In this document: positions 25,692-38,125 of the stretch, in pieces
Layout of the letters: every line of letters starts with the position of its first letter
How positions within the stretch are numbered: the stretch's first letter is position 1
DNA from: Stenogyne calaminthoides
Taxonomy: Eukaryota > Streptophyta > Magnoliopsida > Lamiales > Lamiaceae
Reading direction: 5' to 3'
NCBI GenBank assembly: GCA_037126765.1
Contig: JBBCBC010000027.1
Coordinates: forward strand, 6,286,406 to 6,350,405
DNA: 64,000 nt
The notes under the pieces: generated by a model
Seen by the model: only the letters and a program-made list of their open reading frames with translations
What the model was told of the DNA's origin: nothing
Database searches by the model: none
Position numbers and translations under genes: made by a program

Positions 25692-26782
25692 CACGGGTTT
25701 TGGCATTTCAAAAGCACTTTGCCAGGCGTCTCGAGACTCTGAAATATTCTGCTGTTGTGTAATGAAAGTTTGCTTTCTTTTATCTTTGGGGCAGCTTGAG
25801 ATGTTCTTGCGGTTATTTTTATTACCTAAATTTCCAGGTAGCCTGAGCAAATGAAATGTAATCAAAGAGATAATAAAGTGAACTTATGAAATATGAAATA
25901 AAGAAGTCCACAGGGCATTCAGTCTGAAATATCCTCCACCCACCCCAAACAAGCCCTACTTTGTTGTGAATAGTATAAATTACTTGAACTGGATAATTTT
26001 TAGGTTGCTAAGTAATACATTTAGCTAACTTTAAACATACTTAAATGTGACGTTTTAGAAAATGTTTGATTTCACGAGTTATTCATTGAAGAATTATTTA
26101 AATGTGATAGTTTATGTGTAAGAACACAAATTTTTGTGAAATTTGTTCATATTATATAAACTTATTTCATTGCACTATAAAATTATACCATTACCATTAT
26201 TTTTATAAACTAATACCTATTAATAGTATTATGATCTCAATGTATAAGTGTAATAATATCATGTGATAAGTGTAGTATAATTAGTTTGTAAGTACAGTAA
26301 TATTAATATTATATTATAAACAAGTTTCACTGTAGATCTCCTCACGATTAGAATGTAGTAGTATTTCTTATGCTAAATGTATTACCGACTTCACTGTAAT
26401 TTTTTTGCAGACTTGGTTCGCATTAACTTTTGTCCCTATTTAATTATTTTTTTGCCAAATAAGTCTATATATATTTAATGTGCATCAAGATTTTATGAAA
26501 ATGAATAAAGCATATATTAATTGTTAGGACTATAATAAAGCTAGAATCAACATCAATGCGTGCCGCGTGGTAGGGTCACGACTTTTGCACCTACCTCATT
26601 GTTTCTCCTTTTGAGCTGAAATTCATCTCAATTTCAAGGAAACTTCATTCTGCCTACCCAAAGATTTACTCTCTCTCATATAGGCAACAATTATTAATGT
26701 ACTCTTACTAATTTCATTGAATTCAATTTCCTGCACAAATATTTATTATAATCTGTGATTCATAAAAATCTTGAGATAGAGA
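25692..26782. other. intergenic region, S9 gene 3' end to RING copy 2
   Basis: The S9 3' UTR probably ends shortly after AATAAA at 25872-25877. The remaining roughly 900 bp are AT-rich with no gene, then the RING-H2 leader. CTCTCTCATATAGGC near 26670-26686 is a possible leader or promoter element, but I could not fix a TATA box. Confidence 0.4.
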
Positions 26783-28265
26783 ATGGCTGGTATGCTGCCT
26801 GGAGTTGAAGCAGCAAGAAGAAGAAGAATTCACAATAATTATAGTGGGTCTCAAGTTTCTCAATCTAGGCGCCCTTCATTTTGCCTATATGCTACCAATC
26901 ATGAATCTCTTTCTAAATCTTCCATGGTACTCTCCCTCTCTCTCTCTACTAATGGATTGATGAGTTTATAGGATTTTTGTTTAGATAATTTGGTATTCGG
27001 TCAAAGACAGACTAGACCAAGGACCAGTACTCACCGTCCACTAACGGAGCCCACTTCAAGGCAGAGCAAAGCTCTGTATCGACTGACGCACATCAGTTTA
27101 ACTTTGAGTTTAATATAGGAATAAATTTAAAATTAATATGTATAAATTGATTGTGAACAGAGGGAATTTCCAATGGGGCAGAAGGGATTGTTTGATGAGA
27201 GCATGGGTGTTGCAGCAAGAGAAGCTAAGAAGAGATTGGATGAGAGATTGCAGACACAATCTAGATCTCAAACTAACAGGTATACATATATATACTTGTA
27301 TTTTTAGATAGTTTTATTGAGTTGTAGTAAATTATTATGACTGCCTGTAATTGTCACTAGTTAATTTCTTATCTCCACTTGAGAATTTAAATAAAATTTC
27401 CAATAAACCTTTTTAATACATCATCCGTATGTGAATGAAATATAGCACCAAAAAAATTAAGTTCATTAACATGTTGTACTATATCCACACATTAAACATG
27501 TGGTACAACATGCTAATGCATTACTGGGCAGTGCTTGAAAAAGTTTAATAAATAGGAGATGGTCTGATGTAAAATATTTTTAGCTGCAACTGGTTTACCA
27601 CTATTTTTTTTGACAGGTACTGGTTTACCACTATTATTTTACAATAAAATAACTAATATTTTTTTTAATTGAACAAGTAATTAATAGTGACAAACTAATT
27701 TAATCTAAAATTTTGGATAGTTGCAAATAAATTATTAACTTTAAATATTGTTGCAAATTAAATGAAATGTGATGATTTAATTTATAATTAAGCCATAAAT
27801 ATCAGTTATCATCCTTTCCATCACTCTTGTGTTCATGCAAATTTTCATGCAAGAGAAATCCAAATACTACATGAATTAACATGTACATTAAATCTGAAGT
27901 TGTGATTGCTATATCATAATTTAAATTTGTGTCACCCACAATATCTAAATCAAATCGAACACAGATTTTCCAAAGGCGTACAAAGCTCAAGATCTATTGA
28001 CAACATGACAACTATGCAATCAGATTCACAACCCCAACTCCAAGTGCCTAAATTGACAAAGAATAAATCAAAGAGACTAAAATGGTTGAAAATAGGGTGG
28101 AAATCATGTGAACAAGAAGAATGCACGATATGCTTAGATGAATTCAAGGGCGAAAGCGTAATTATGCAGTTGGGGTGTGGACATAAATTCCATTCCAAAT
28201 GTTTGATGCCGTGGTTGGATAGTAACGCCCAATGCCCCTGTTGTAGAAAGCCCAATCCTTTTTGA
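26783..28265 (+). CDS. RING-H2 E3 ubiquitin ligase-like protein (copy 2, intact)
   Basis: Three exons (26783-26926, 27161-27279, 27965-28265) join in phase to 187 residues. The N-terminus is MAGMLPGVEAARRRRIH followed by SFCLYATNHESL. Exon 2 carries VAAREAKKRLDERL, likely an amphipathic helix. Exon 3 carries a basic/aromatic stretch (KRLKWLKIGWK) and then a complete C-terminal RING-H2. The zinc ligands are C141, C144, C159, H161, H164, C167, C178 and C181. This domain binds an E2 and transfers ubiquitin. The substrate is unknown. Related plant proteins beginning MAGMLPGVE are usually annotated only as RING-H2 or RHY1A-like proteins, and I do not assign a name. No membrane segment or signal peptide is apparent. 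Copies at 9589 (broken) and 41054 (RING-less) share its exon layout. Confidence 0.92.
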
Positions 28266-28924
28266 AAATGTAATTTTATCATAAATGAATATATACCCTT
28301 CCTTGTGTATATATGTTTTAACTAGATTTAAACGACATTGTATTATTATATTATCGTTGAATATTATTGCAGCGAAATGATCTTATAAACACAATGATGG
28401 TCGATAAAGTCACACTAGGTCATGGGCACTTACTAGACCTGTCAAAATGGGCCACGTTAGTTGGGCCGGCCCGGCCCTGCCTATATATGGGGCGGATTGG
28501 ATTGAATATTTACAAGCTCGCTGGGGAGTGGGCCTATTTGGACTGCCTGTTCAGCCTCGGTTGAAGTGGGTTGGGGCGGGTTTGGGGTTGAGTTGGTTCG
28601 CGACCTCTTGAAAAAAAAAAAAAATATTAATTTTAATAATATTATTCAATTTAATTAAAATATAGAAACATAAATACAAAACAAAATTGTTTTCTCACTT
28701 ACGAACGCAACATACAAAAAATATTTTATTTATTACGATTATTTTATGAATATTGTTGCTTAATATTTAAGTTTATTGTAAGCTTTGTTTATTATTTATC
28801 AAAACATTGTTCAAATGTTGCTTAAAGTTTACATAAACTGTCATGTGATACATGTTCATACTATAAAATTGATACCATTATACATACAAAAGGATACCAC
28901 CATTCTTATAAATTAATACTTTTA
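28266..28924. other. interval after RING copy 2, with a hAT-like fragment
   Basis: No gene is seen. From about 28434 to 28610 a GC-rich stretch begins CTGTCAAAATGGGCC and contains GGGCCGGCCCGGCC, the sort of subterminal DNA seen in some hAT elements. Only one end is visible, so it is probably truncated. The rest is AT-rich. Confidence 0.35.
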
Positions 28925-31031
28925 GGTAGGGATTGGTAGAAGGTAATAAAAAATGGTAGGATAAAGGAGATTGGTATAATATAATATGGGTTGGTAGTAT
29001 TATGCAGTTTGGTACGCCATAAAAAAAATAACAAGATAAAATTAGTATTCTATTTGGTAGCGGGTAAATAAACTTTTATAAAATTTGTAGTGTCAATTGG
29101 TAGGGGTAATAAATAGGCATAAAAGTGTGTATTTCAATAAAATATCTAATTTACCCTTTGTACCAAAACATAAAAGCTCGTATTTTTAATTGTGGACTAA
29201 CATGTGATATTAATAATAGTTAAAATAGAAATATTTTTTTTCCAAATATCTTATTTAAGCAATTTATTCACGAATTAGTAATGTTGCAAACTAAATCCCT
29301 AAATTCTAGTGATGTCAATTTTATATTTTTGTAAATAAAATAAGATTGGCAAGAACCCATATATAAAACCCATTATTTTCCTCTTTTTCATTCATGCATA
29401 AAAAGCAATATTGATTAATAATATTTGATTTAATACCCCCCATTACATCACCAACAATTGAGTACGAGATTCATTATAAGCAAAATTTTTGCACCCATCT
29501 CTAAAAAGAAATAATGTTTCTCTTGTCTCATCTCTAACAAAAGAAATAACAAATTGTGAAGAACATAACACAATGTATGCAGTTGCCCTCATCCTTAAAT
29601 TCACACGTCCATTTCACTTTTGGAATCATGCAATAGTAGCTCAAAGTTTTACACACACTAAAATGTTAAAAAATGCAGTAAATTAGGCTAACATGCAGCA
29701 TACTTGATCTAATTACAATGCTGTTAAAAAATTGGGATAAGCAGCACGAATCTAGAAACTGAGAGTGCTGCCATAGACAACATTCAGAAGTCTTGAGCAA
29801 AATATTTCGACTCACTGTCTCGATATCTATAGGGTCCAAATTTCTGAGTCTCTACGAGAAATCATCAGCAGCAGGGTCAAAGAAGCTGCCAATGAAGCCA
29901 TAAACTTGAGCAAAATCTGGCATAACTGCAATGATGAAGACAAATAATTCTTAGTCATGCAATCAAAACCAGATATTAATTCTTAAATGGCAAAATTACA
30001 AGATATAACACATATCCACATAAACAAGAATCAACACATAATAACTGATATATCTTTCTAATCTGATATACTTGGCCATACATAGATAAAACAGATGTAT
30101 ATACAAGTACCAAGTACAAAACTCAGAAATCAAGAAGCAGAAAAATTGTCCAAGCTCAGCTAAATGTTCCACATTATCCTTGTTCAACATACTCCAAACA
30201 AACAACATTTGAATCTAATCGTCATTGTTTTGAGCTTCCAATTTATGGTTGTACGCTTCCAAGTTGCTTGACCTGTAGTTCAAAGAAAATATCTTCATTG
30301 GAGGCTCCTCGTGTAGCCACGAGAACCAAACTCTTAATAACAGGAACATCCATCATGTTGCTTCCTGATTTCCATGATTTGAACCAAAAGCTACCAAACT
30401 TCCTCATTGATAATTCATTTCTATTGCGGGACGGTCGATTGACTCACAAAGCTGCCATTTGTACAATGATACGCCGCCGTCGAGAAAAAATTGCAGAAAC
30501 GAAACACACAACAATATACTCGGCGAAAATTGGAGAAAAAATTAATGACTCAATAATTTGTGACATATTAATCTTGAGGGGGTCATCTTCGGTAATATAG
30601 TCATAGGCGCCGAACTTCCCGCTGCGAACGGCGAGCTCAAAACATAGGGATCGCGATGGAGAGACTCAAAATCATAAACCCCAAATTCGACCTCGAGCGC
30701 GGATCGCGATGAAGAGACGATGGGAGAGAGAGAATGAACAAATAGAGAGTGAGATAGAAATATGTGATATATTAATCTTGAGGAAGGGGCAAAATCACCC
30801 ACAGATTGTCACTGTAGAACCCCTCTTCCCCGAATACCATGGGGGATGAGGTATTATTTTGTGTGAAAGTGAATAGTGATTTGCAAAAAATAATCGGTAT
30901 TACGGTCCGGGTCAAACGTATAAAAAGCGGATCCTTACTAATTAGTACAACCAATATGTTGCCTACCAAATGGACTTACAAATAATTACTAACCACTATT
31001 AAACACATAATAACCCCTACCAATCACAGCC
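28925..31031. mobile_element. PIF/Harbinger-like element (2.1 kb) carrying a host gene fragment
   Basis: The ends are GGTAGGGATTGGTAG on the left and CTACCAATCACAGCC on the right, flanked by TTA on both sides (28922-28924 and 31032-31034). Iterated TTGGTAG/CTACCAA motifs lie inside both ends (for example near 28986, 29060 and 30965). No transposase was recognised. The interior includes a fragment of a REVEILLE/LCL-type gene with its splice acceptor (29800-29937) and GC-rich sequence of unknown origin (30470-30720). A partially duplicated AATCTTGAGG-bearing segment lies at 30563-30585 and 30763-30785. The 3-bp duplication supports, but does not prove, PIF/Harbinger, because short terminal matches can arise by chance. 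Confidence 0.6.
29800..29937 (-). pseudogene. REVEILLE/LCL-type Myb C-terminal fragment, broken
   Basis: After a canonical acceptor (…CATTGCAG) the minus strand reads MPDFAQVYGFIGSFFDPAAD, then a stop codon, then RLRNLDPIDIETV. The conserved C-terminus of the RVE4/6/8 (LCL) clock transcription factors has the form PDFA-x-VY-x-FIGS-x-FDP followed by a KEMDPI-x-ETV-like segment. The alignment needs no gap, so the TAG replaces one codon. The expected continuation (LLLMRNL...) is not clean. No Myb domain was found nearby, and the fragment lies inside an element, so it is a captured or relocated piece. Retention of the acceptor means it came from genomic DNA, not from spliced mRNA. Confidence 0.7.
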
Positions 31032-32082
31032 TTAGCATTTAAATGTTATGATCTCAGTTTACAAGTGTTATAATATTAGTTTATAAGTGTAGTGGTGAAA
31101 ATTTAATGATATTAATAAGTTTCAACGAAGACCTACTTTAAAATTTATTACAAATAATACATGTAAAAAAATAATATTTTATAAAAATAATAGTTTGATT
31201 TATAATAGTCTTAAATTGTAATATGAGAACCTAAAAAAAAATCAGCTAGCTACAAAAAAAACGATGTTTGTTGGAACCTCTCACAAGAAGTAGATGACAT
31301 TTGAGTCCGTAACAATCATCACCTTTTGGTGCTCTTGCATTTTCTGCATACAAAAACTTCCTTCTCCATCAGATCGACGATTCGATTTTCATATAATGAA
31401 CCAAAATTAATCGAGAGATATGTCAGAGCCAAGAAAATGGTTGAACTAAATATAAACATTACCTCCAAGAAAGGCATGATCTCTGCTTCAGAGTAAGGGA
31501 CAGGTGCCACACTGTTAACGACACCCCTAACGTCATCAATCGACATTTGTTCCAAGTGTTGTGCATGTTGATACTTCCCAAGTGCTGTAATGAATGCATC
31601 CAACCTGCTTCCAAGGTTGAAAAAAATGAGTCTCAATATGGAAAGAAATCTTGTTCAGATTTTGAGAAATAACAAAATGCTGCAGATTGATTGATGTGGT
31701 TTTAAGTAGAGAGACCTGGCGGGTGTTATGTTGACTTCAGTTGCAGGAGGTTCGTCTACGTCCATTGGCTCCGTATCACTACACAACCAAACAGCAGACA
31801 TATTTGATGCAACAATAAACAGAGGAGATCAAGCGAATGGATTATAGAAAGCACATAAAAGACACCATTGAATTTGTTAGTATATATACAACGTACAACA
31901 CATACAATAGTGCAAGGAACGGCAAATTGACCCGCCATGTAGCTGCCCCCTCGTTCTGACCCGTTTTACATTATTTATATTTTTTAAAAGTAAAAATTAC
32001 ATCTATAACATGCTTCTAGTATCATCTATTTATTTTTTCATTTGAAATCTTAGTTTAGTGTTAAACATTCGAAGATATATTA

Positions 32083-32291
32083 CTCTCTCTGTCCCATAAG
32101 ACTTAGCACACTTTCCTTTTTGGTCTGTCCCATAAGACTTTGCACACCCATAAATGGACACACTCTTCTCCACTTATAATCTTACAACACATACTTATTA
32201 CCTCCCTTACACACTTACTACCCCCCATAAAGCAACTTTTCTTAATCTCTACGCCGAAAAGTTGGCGCAGAGTCTTCCGGGACGGAGGGAG
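32083..32291. mobile_element. Stowaway MITE in MCM3 intron 13
   Basis: The ends are CTCTCTCTGTCCCATAAGACTT and CCGGGACGGAGGGAG, flanked by TA on both sides (32081-32082 and 32292-32293). The CTCCCTCCGTCCC-type terminus with a TA duplication is diagnostic of Stowaway (Tc1/Mariner) MITEs. A degenerate internal copy of the terminus occurs near 32122-32137. Confidence 0.85.
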
Positions 32292-33462
32292 TATGTATTA
32301 TTATCGCGATAATAACATGTTAATTCAAAATGGGTCTCCCGGCCTGTAACATGTTTATAATTTGCACTTACCCTGTTGTGGCAGTAGAGCCACCAGTGCC
32401 GGTCTTCTTTCTTCCACCCCTACGAGGACCATCATTATTACCAGCAGCTTCAGCTTCAGTGTCCATTCTGCTTTCTCTTTCCGATTCTCTTTGCTTTTCT
32501 TGCTCCCGCTCTTCCATATCGCTCAGCTCTTGATGATAAATCGCAAAGTTTAGAACTTGAAGAGCTGTTTCAACATCTGACTTCAGTACCTGTTTCAACA
32601 TCAAACATTATTAGCCAGTTCTAATAAACGATTATTTGCATGAAATCATCCGGCCATTATTTTACAAATAATTATATACAGAAGTAGTTTATCTCTAAGC
32701 CTAGGAATCATGATAGCAAGCAATGAAATTGTGTAGGGGGCCATTTAGCATTGCTATGAAAAGAAAATTATATATCATTTTCTTACATTCTATAGTATTA
32801 TCATAGCATCTTATTCCGTTAACATGAATTAAACAAATCGATTATGGTTCTAATTTGGGAGAAGCTTCTGAGGCAAAGTAGAAGAGACTGATATTAATGT
32901 CAATATTGAATATTAAAAAACAATTCGTTTTCTTTGTTTAGTTTATATAAAATCAAAATTCGGGGCGGAATTGTTTGTGTGTGTGTGTGGCGGCAGTGGC
33001 CCCAGATGGTATGTAGCTGTCATTGATAGCGAGTGAACTTAAAAGGATACCTGTCTCCGCAACCTCAGTTTGGCATGGGCAGTTGATAGACGAATCATTG
33101 TCTCCAAGGTTCTTGCAGTGATTGGAAGTGTCCCTCCAGTCTAAAACATGTAACAATATTTCATTATACAGCCACTCAAATTCCAAATAATTAATTACTT
33201 TAGGGAAGTAAATTACCAACCTTTACATTTGAACTGGCATTTCTAAGCTCTGCATATGCAGTTGCGATGTGTTCAGATACCTGAAGAGATTATTTTTCAA
33301 GTACATCATCAGAATGTGAAAGAGTTTGGATGTAATAGTATCAGTTTTAATTAAACATCACCTCATCAGTGAGCTCAGGCTGAATTCTGTTTTTGGCATA
33401 ATGAATGTACTTCTTAAGGAAATTGATGGTGAGAGTATCCCGTTTGCGACTCTTATCAGATC

Positions 33463-33873
33463 TTCTGCCGTGGAGCATTCTGTTGTATTTGACGAAAAAA
33501 GAACCAGTCTCTGGATCCTCCTCACCGTCATGTCTTAAGCCTTCATCTGTTCTCGTGCCTAGCAGATCATGGCATTCATTCTATGTTTATTCCCTATATA
33601 GGTATCTAACATTTAACTTGAGAATAAAAGCATAGAGAAAATGGTTTTTTATTTCTGTAATTACCCTTCTGCCGTGGAGCATTCTGTTGTATTTGACGAA
33701 AAAAGAAGAACCAGTCTCTGGATCCTCCTCACCGTCATGTCTTAAGCCTTCATCTGTTCTCGTGCCTAGCAGATCATGGCATTCATTCTATGTTTATTCC
33801 CTATATAGGTATCTAACATTTAACTTGAGAATAAAAGCATAGAGAAAATGGTTTTTTATTTCTGTAATTACCC
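33463..33873. repeat. partial tandem duplication of MCM3 exon 10 and intron 9
   Basis: A unit of 204 bp (33463-33666) is repeated at 33667-33873 (207 bp). The copies are nearly identical apart from a 3-bp length difference (AAAAAAGAACCAG versus AAAAAAGAAGAACCAG). It contains the 5' half of MCM3 exon 10, its splice acceptor and about 33 bp of the adjacent MITE end. The outer copy keeps an acceptor and gains a GTAATT donor (near 33664-33659), making a 101-nt pseudo-exon (33665-33765). Splicing both copies together would break the frame. Confidence 0.9.
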
Positions 33874-34154
33874 TTGTTTCGATTTCAATCCTGTCAACAT
33901 TCAAGAATTGAATGTAGTCTTGTCCCTTTCACTTTTTTTACATTTTGGTCACATAACTGGCTATAAAAGGTGAAAAATCTGGTTGACCAATCGGACTCTA
34001 TCACGTCAGAGACAACTGAATGTTTCACCTTTTACAAACCGGTTACCTTACCATAATGTCAACAATTGAAAGTTACTATTTTCAATTTGAGAAAGTCATT
34101 TACTAAAACCAAAATCAGGATAACTTATAGGACTAAAAAAAACCTATTTTCCCC
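33842..34154. repeat. MITE in MCM3 intron 9, same family as 23377-23719
   Basis: It starts GAGAAAATGGTTTTTTATTTC...AATTACCC and ends GATAACTTATAGGACTAAAAAAAACCTATTTTCCCC. Internal words match the S9 intron 13 copy (TTTCAATCCTGTC, GGTGAAA, GGACTCT, AACCGGTTA). Its first 33 bp were included in the tandem duplication of exon 10. Confidence 0.75.
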
Positions 34155-37100
34155 AAACGCATCCTAATTTTGTAGAGATAAAGACTTTTCGTACCTCCAT
34201 CAACCACCGAACGATACCGATGCATCCGCAGAACATGTTCAGAAATGTGGCGATCAATCCCAGCATCCATTTGATCCAGAACAATAAAAAGCAGATCAAA
34301 ACGAGAAAGCAGAGAATCCGGGAGCCCAATATTCTTTGTTGGAGTTAACGAACGGTCATACTACCCATAATCAATATGTCGGCACGTTAACAATACAGAT
34401 AAAATGGACTGTTGTCTTAAACTTGCAAATGGTTTGAGACTTACAGTTCCATATATCGGGTTTGCAGCTGCCACTACGCTGCACCGAGCGTTTAATGACG
34501 CATGAATACCAGCTTTAGCAATTGTTACAGTCTGCTGCTCCATGACTTCATGTATGGCAACACGATCTTGATCGTTCATTTTGTCGAACTCATCGATACA
34601 AACAACCCCTCTATCAGCAAGAACCATGGCACCAGCTTCTAGTCTTCGCTCCCCTGCGTACAAATATCTCCAATTAAGTGCTCAAAATTCCAATTCTTGA
34701 AGTTGGTCTTGTATAAACATTTTACCATGCAACTGGTCTTCAACTATCATTTCATTGTAAAACTACTAATAATTTTTAATGGAACAACTAATACATTTTA
34801 AAAATACACACAAGATGCAAACCAGAGGCACGGTAAAACTGATTTACATAAGACTTTTGCCCAATCCTTAAACCACCAGCAAGAGCATATATTACCTGTC
34901 TCTTGATCTTGAGTAACCGCAGCTGTCAATCCAACACCAGAAGAACCCCGACCAGTGGTTGAAATGGCTAGGGGAGCAATATTCATGATGGCTCTCAACA
35001 ACTGAGACTTGGCAACAGAAGGATCCCCAACCATCATCATGTTTATGTCACTAGAAATTAGAAAGCATCGTATAAGTTACGACATAAAAACCAAGTAACT
35101 TGAAAATTTGGTCGCATATCTACTGGATGGTGGCGATTCATAACTTATAAAATGATGCAATTTTAGTCCTATGTTGATTTGATTTAAGTCACATAATGAG
35201 AAACTTTATTCATATGAGATTAAAATCGCCAACGCCCAACTAATACTGGACCAAGTTTGCAATATACTCCTAAAAACCAAAGCTGGCAAGCCAGATCAAG
35301 GCTGAATTAAGTGTATCCAAAAAAAAAAAAAAACAAGCAAAACAAGTAGATAACACTACTTACCCTCTCAAGTGAGTACCGTTTTTCAAGTTTTTCTCAT
35401 TTCCTCCAAGCATCAATAAAATGACTGCTTTCTTAATCCACATATGCCCAAATATAGAAGGTGCAAGAGAATTAGCAAGCAGATTAAATGCATCATCTCT
35501 TTCAGATATCTTTCTAATATTTTTCATGTCATCACTTGAATACTGTAAGCTGTGCGACATTTTGTTGAGAAGGGAGACATTGTTGGCTATGAGGACAGTC
35601 CTGCAGTATAGTAATAAGATAATGTTATAACATAAATTTACAGCAAAAGGTGAAACAGTAACTGTTTTGCTGTTAACATAAAAACCTGAATACTCCATTC
35701 ACACTGCCTTTGCTTTTTCCAGGGAGGGCCTTATAGATCCCAACAATTGCAACACGGTCCCCAGGCTTGCATGCATCCACCAAATCGTCTTCCACAATGA
35801 CATCCACAGTTCTAGGAAGTTGACCAGGGGCTGAGTTTTCTGGAACCTCTTGCATTGATAGTGACTGGTGGTCTTTATAAGTGCATAGCCCAAATTCAGT
35901 TACTAACAAGTTGCCACTGTCATCCTGAAAACAATTAATACTTTCAGCATAAACAACTAATGCTGACCAACTAATACCTTTTAGAGAAACACTGATACCG
36001 TTTTAAGAATGTATTTGAGTTGCATTGTATAAAAGTATTTGCCTAGGTCAAAGAATATGAAAAAAGTGGAAAATCTTGAGAAATCTTACACGTGTTGGGT
36101 ATACTGAACCCGTAGGCAAGCCAATATTGGAGGTAATGTCTCTGTATTCCCGAACTGTGAATTTCTCAGTAACAGGGCAGAAGTGAACACTCTTGACAAC
36201 CTTTGGCCTAACTAGAGAACCTACAAAATATAATAAAGAGCTTCAAATGACAATAATAAATTCCCTACTGCAATGGTAAAATAGGAGAAGCAAACAAGAA
36301 CCAGAAATTCATGGCATACTTCAGGCAAACTTTTCTTTTACCAGAGGATTTTGACAACAAAACCAGTTAAACAACACAGATCAATCACAGAGCTATCAGG
36401 CTGTATATCGATGACTGCTAATCCCTCTCTACAATGAAATCGAACCCAATTTTCTGAAATACTAATCCTACATAAATTTCAAGGACGTCTCAGGACATGT
36501 GCATTGGTTTAACAACACATATAAAGGAGAAAGGAACAATGAGGGCAATGCCTTTAAGAGTTGAGAAGATATATCCTAGGCATTTTGACATCTGATGAAT
36601 CACCTTATATATGAAATGTATAAGCATAATTACCTTCTCAGTCATGAGTCCACCCTATCTTTCACGCACAGACACAAACTAAGGAGTACAAACACTACAA
36701 ACAAGGCCTTTTCCTATGCAGACGTTGGCAATTTTCTACTTGTGCCCCTAGTTCTCAATCTTCATTTTATGTTTTCCAGTAAAATATTCAAGTAGCCAAA
36801 TTCAGATGAAGCTTTACGTACAGCATTTCCTATATCCATATTTCAACGGAGAGGTTTCAATACCCTTATCTCAAACACTCACTTCGAATAAAACTATTTA
36901 ATCCAAAGTACTGCAACAAAATTAAGTAATAGACAGGTAGGAAAATGTCAAATAAGCACGATTATTGAGAGAGAGATCACATTTGGTAATAATGCCTTCC
37001 ACACAGACTATGGAACTGATAAACCCAGACAAAAGCTCTCTCGGCGTAACCCTTCGCGAAACAAAAGGACCCTCAAGCCCAACCAAAATTTCTCTCCTTC

Positions 37101-37302
37101 CTTCAGATACTTGCCATTCATGCTCCTAACCATATCCGTCACTGCATCACATAGTGGCTGCATATACTCGCTTGGAGTTTGTAAAAGCCTAAAATTCCAA
37201 CAAAAACCCAAACAACAAAATATGACCAACAGTTCATTCTAAAAAACATAACAAAACATAATTCGCTGACAACATCACAAACCTTCGAGCCATATCGGTG
37301 CC

Positions 37303-38125
37303 CATAGTTATTAAAGGCGCGCCCGAGGTGCGCCTAAGGCGCCAGCCATCTCGCCTGCCATAGGCCCAGGCGGTTGGGATTTTCTGGGCGCTCGCCTGGG
37401 AGCGCGTTTTGGCGCCTCGACTTGGGACAAAAGGCGCGCCTAAGGCGTGCCTTGCGTACATCTAGGGTTTGAAATAAAAAAAAACATTTTTTTATTTGTC
37501 AAATAACATCAGAATTATAAAAAATACTATCTCTTAAGTCTTAATATTTAAGTGAATCACATCTAGGGTTTCAAGATTCACTTTTTAGGGCAAGGGCAAG
37601 GGCAAGTGTGTGGGTGTGAGTGTGAGAGGATCATCTTTTAGCGGCCTTAGAGATGAAGATGAAGATGAAAATGAAATTGAATTTAACTTAGAAGGTGAAA
37701 ATGTGAAGGAAGAAGAATTTCGTGAGGACGATCCACGTTATGGTGATGATGATGATGATGATGATGAGGAGTTTGCTTTTGATGAATTCGTTGATGGAGA
37801 TGATTAGTTTGTTATTTATGTTTTTATTTTCGTGATTAAGCTGGATATTTACTGTTTGTTATTATCGTACTTCTATGGTTTGAAGTTTATGTCTTTACTC
37901 TTTATTTTGTGTGATTTATATGTTTTTAACCTTCAACTTGTTAGTTAATTATATGTTAGTATGATTAACTTAGGTTTACTTCCATGGTTAGGTTTACTAA
38001 GAAATTTTCAAGGTCTTATGTTGTTTTTTCCAGGGATGCAAGGCGCGCGCCTAAGGCGCCATGCGCGCCTAAGGCGCTAGGTGCTGCTTCGCGCCTTGTG
38101 GCGCCTTGCGCCATTAATAACTATG
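37303..38125. mobile_element. hAT element inserted in MCM3 exon 2 (823 bp)
   Basis: The terminal inverted repeats are CATAGTTATTAAAGGCGC and GCGCCATTAATAACTATG, flanked by an exact 8-bp duplication TCGGTGCC (37295-37302 and 38126-38133). Both ends carry iterated CTAAGGCGCC/GGCGCGCC words, as expected of subterminal transposase-binding sites. A plus-strand open frame (37610-37807) encodes a very acidic 65-residue tail (Asp/Glu runs, ends FVDGDD). It may be the remnant of a transposase C-terminus. No catalytic or dimerisation region is present, so the copy is non-autonomous. Excision with one duplication restores the exon frame (REGTD-MARR). Confidence 0.93.

Noticed and set aside
30268..30600. 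110-codon plus-strand open frame
   Set aside because: No domain, promoter or splice pattern was seen, and it lies within the PIF/Harbinger-like element next to a broken captured fragment.
35041..35380. apparent frameshift at the MCM3 exon 6/7 junction
   Set aside because: On careful reading exon 6 ends in GG before GTAAG, so the phase with exon 7 is correct and there is no lesion.
37610..37807. acidic 65-codon frame as an independent gene
   Set aside because: It lies wholly inside the hAT element in MCM3 exon 2, and acidic low-complexity tails are not evidence for a host gene.
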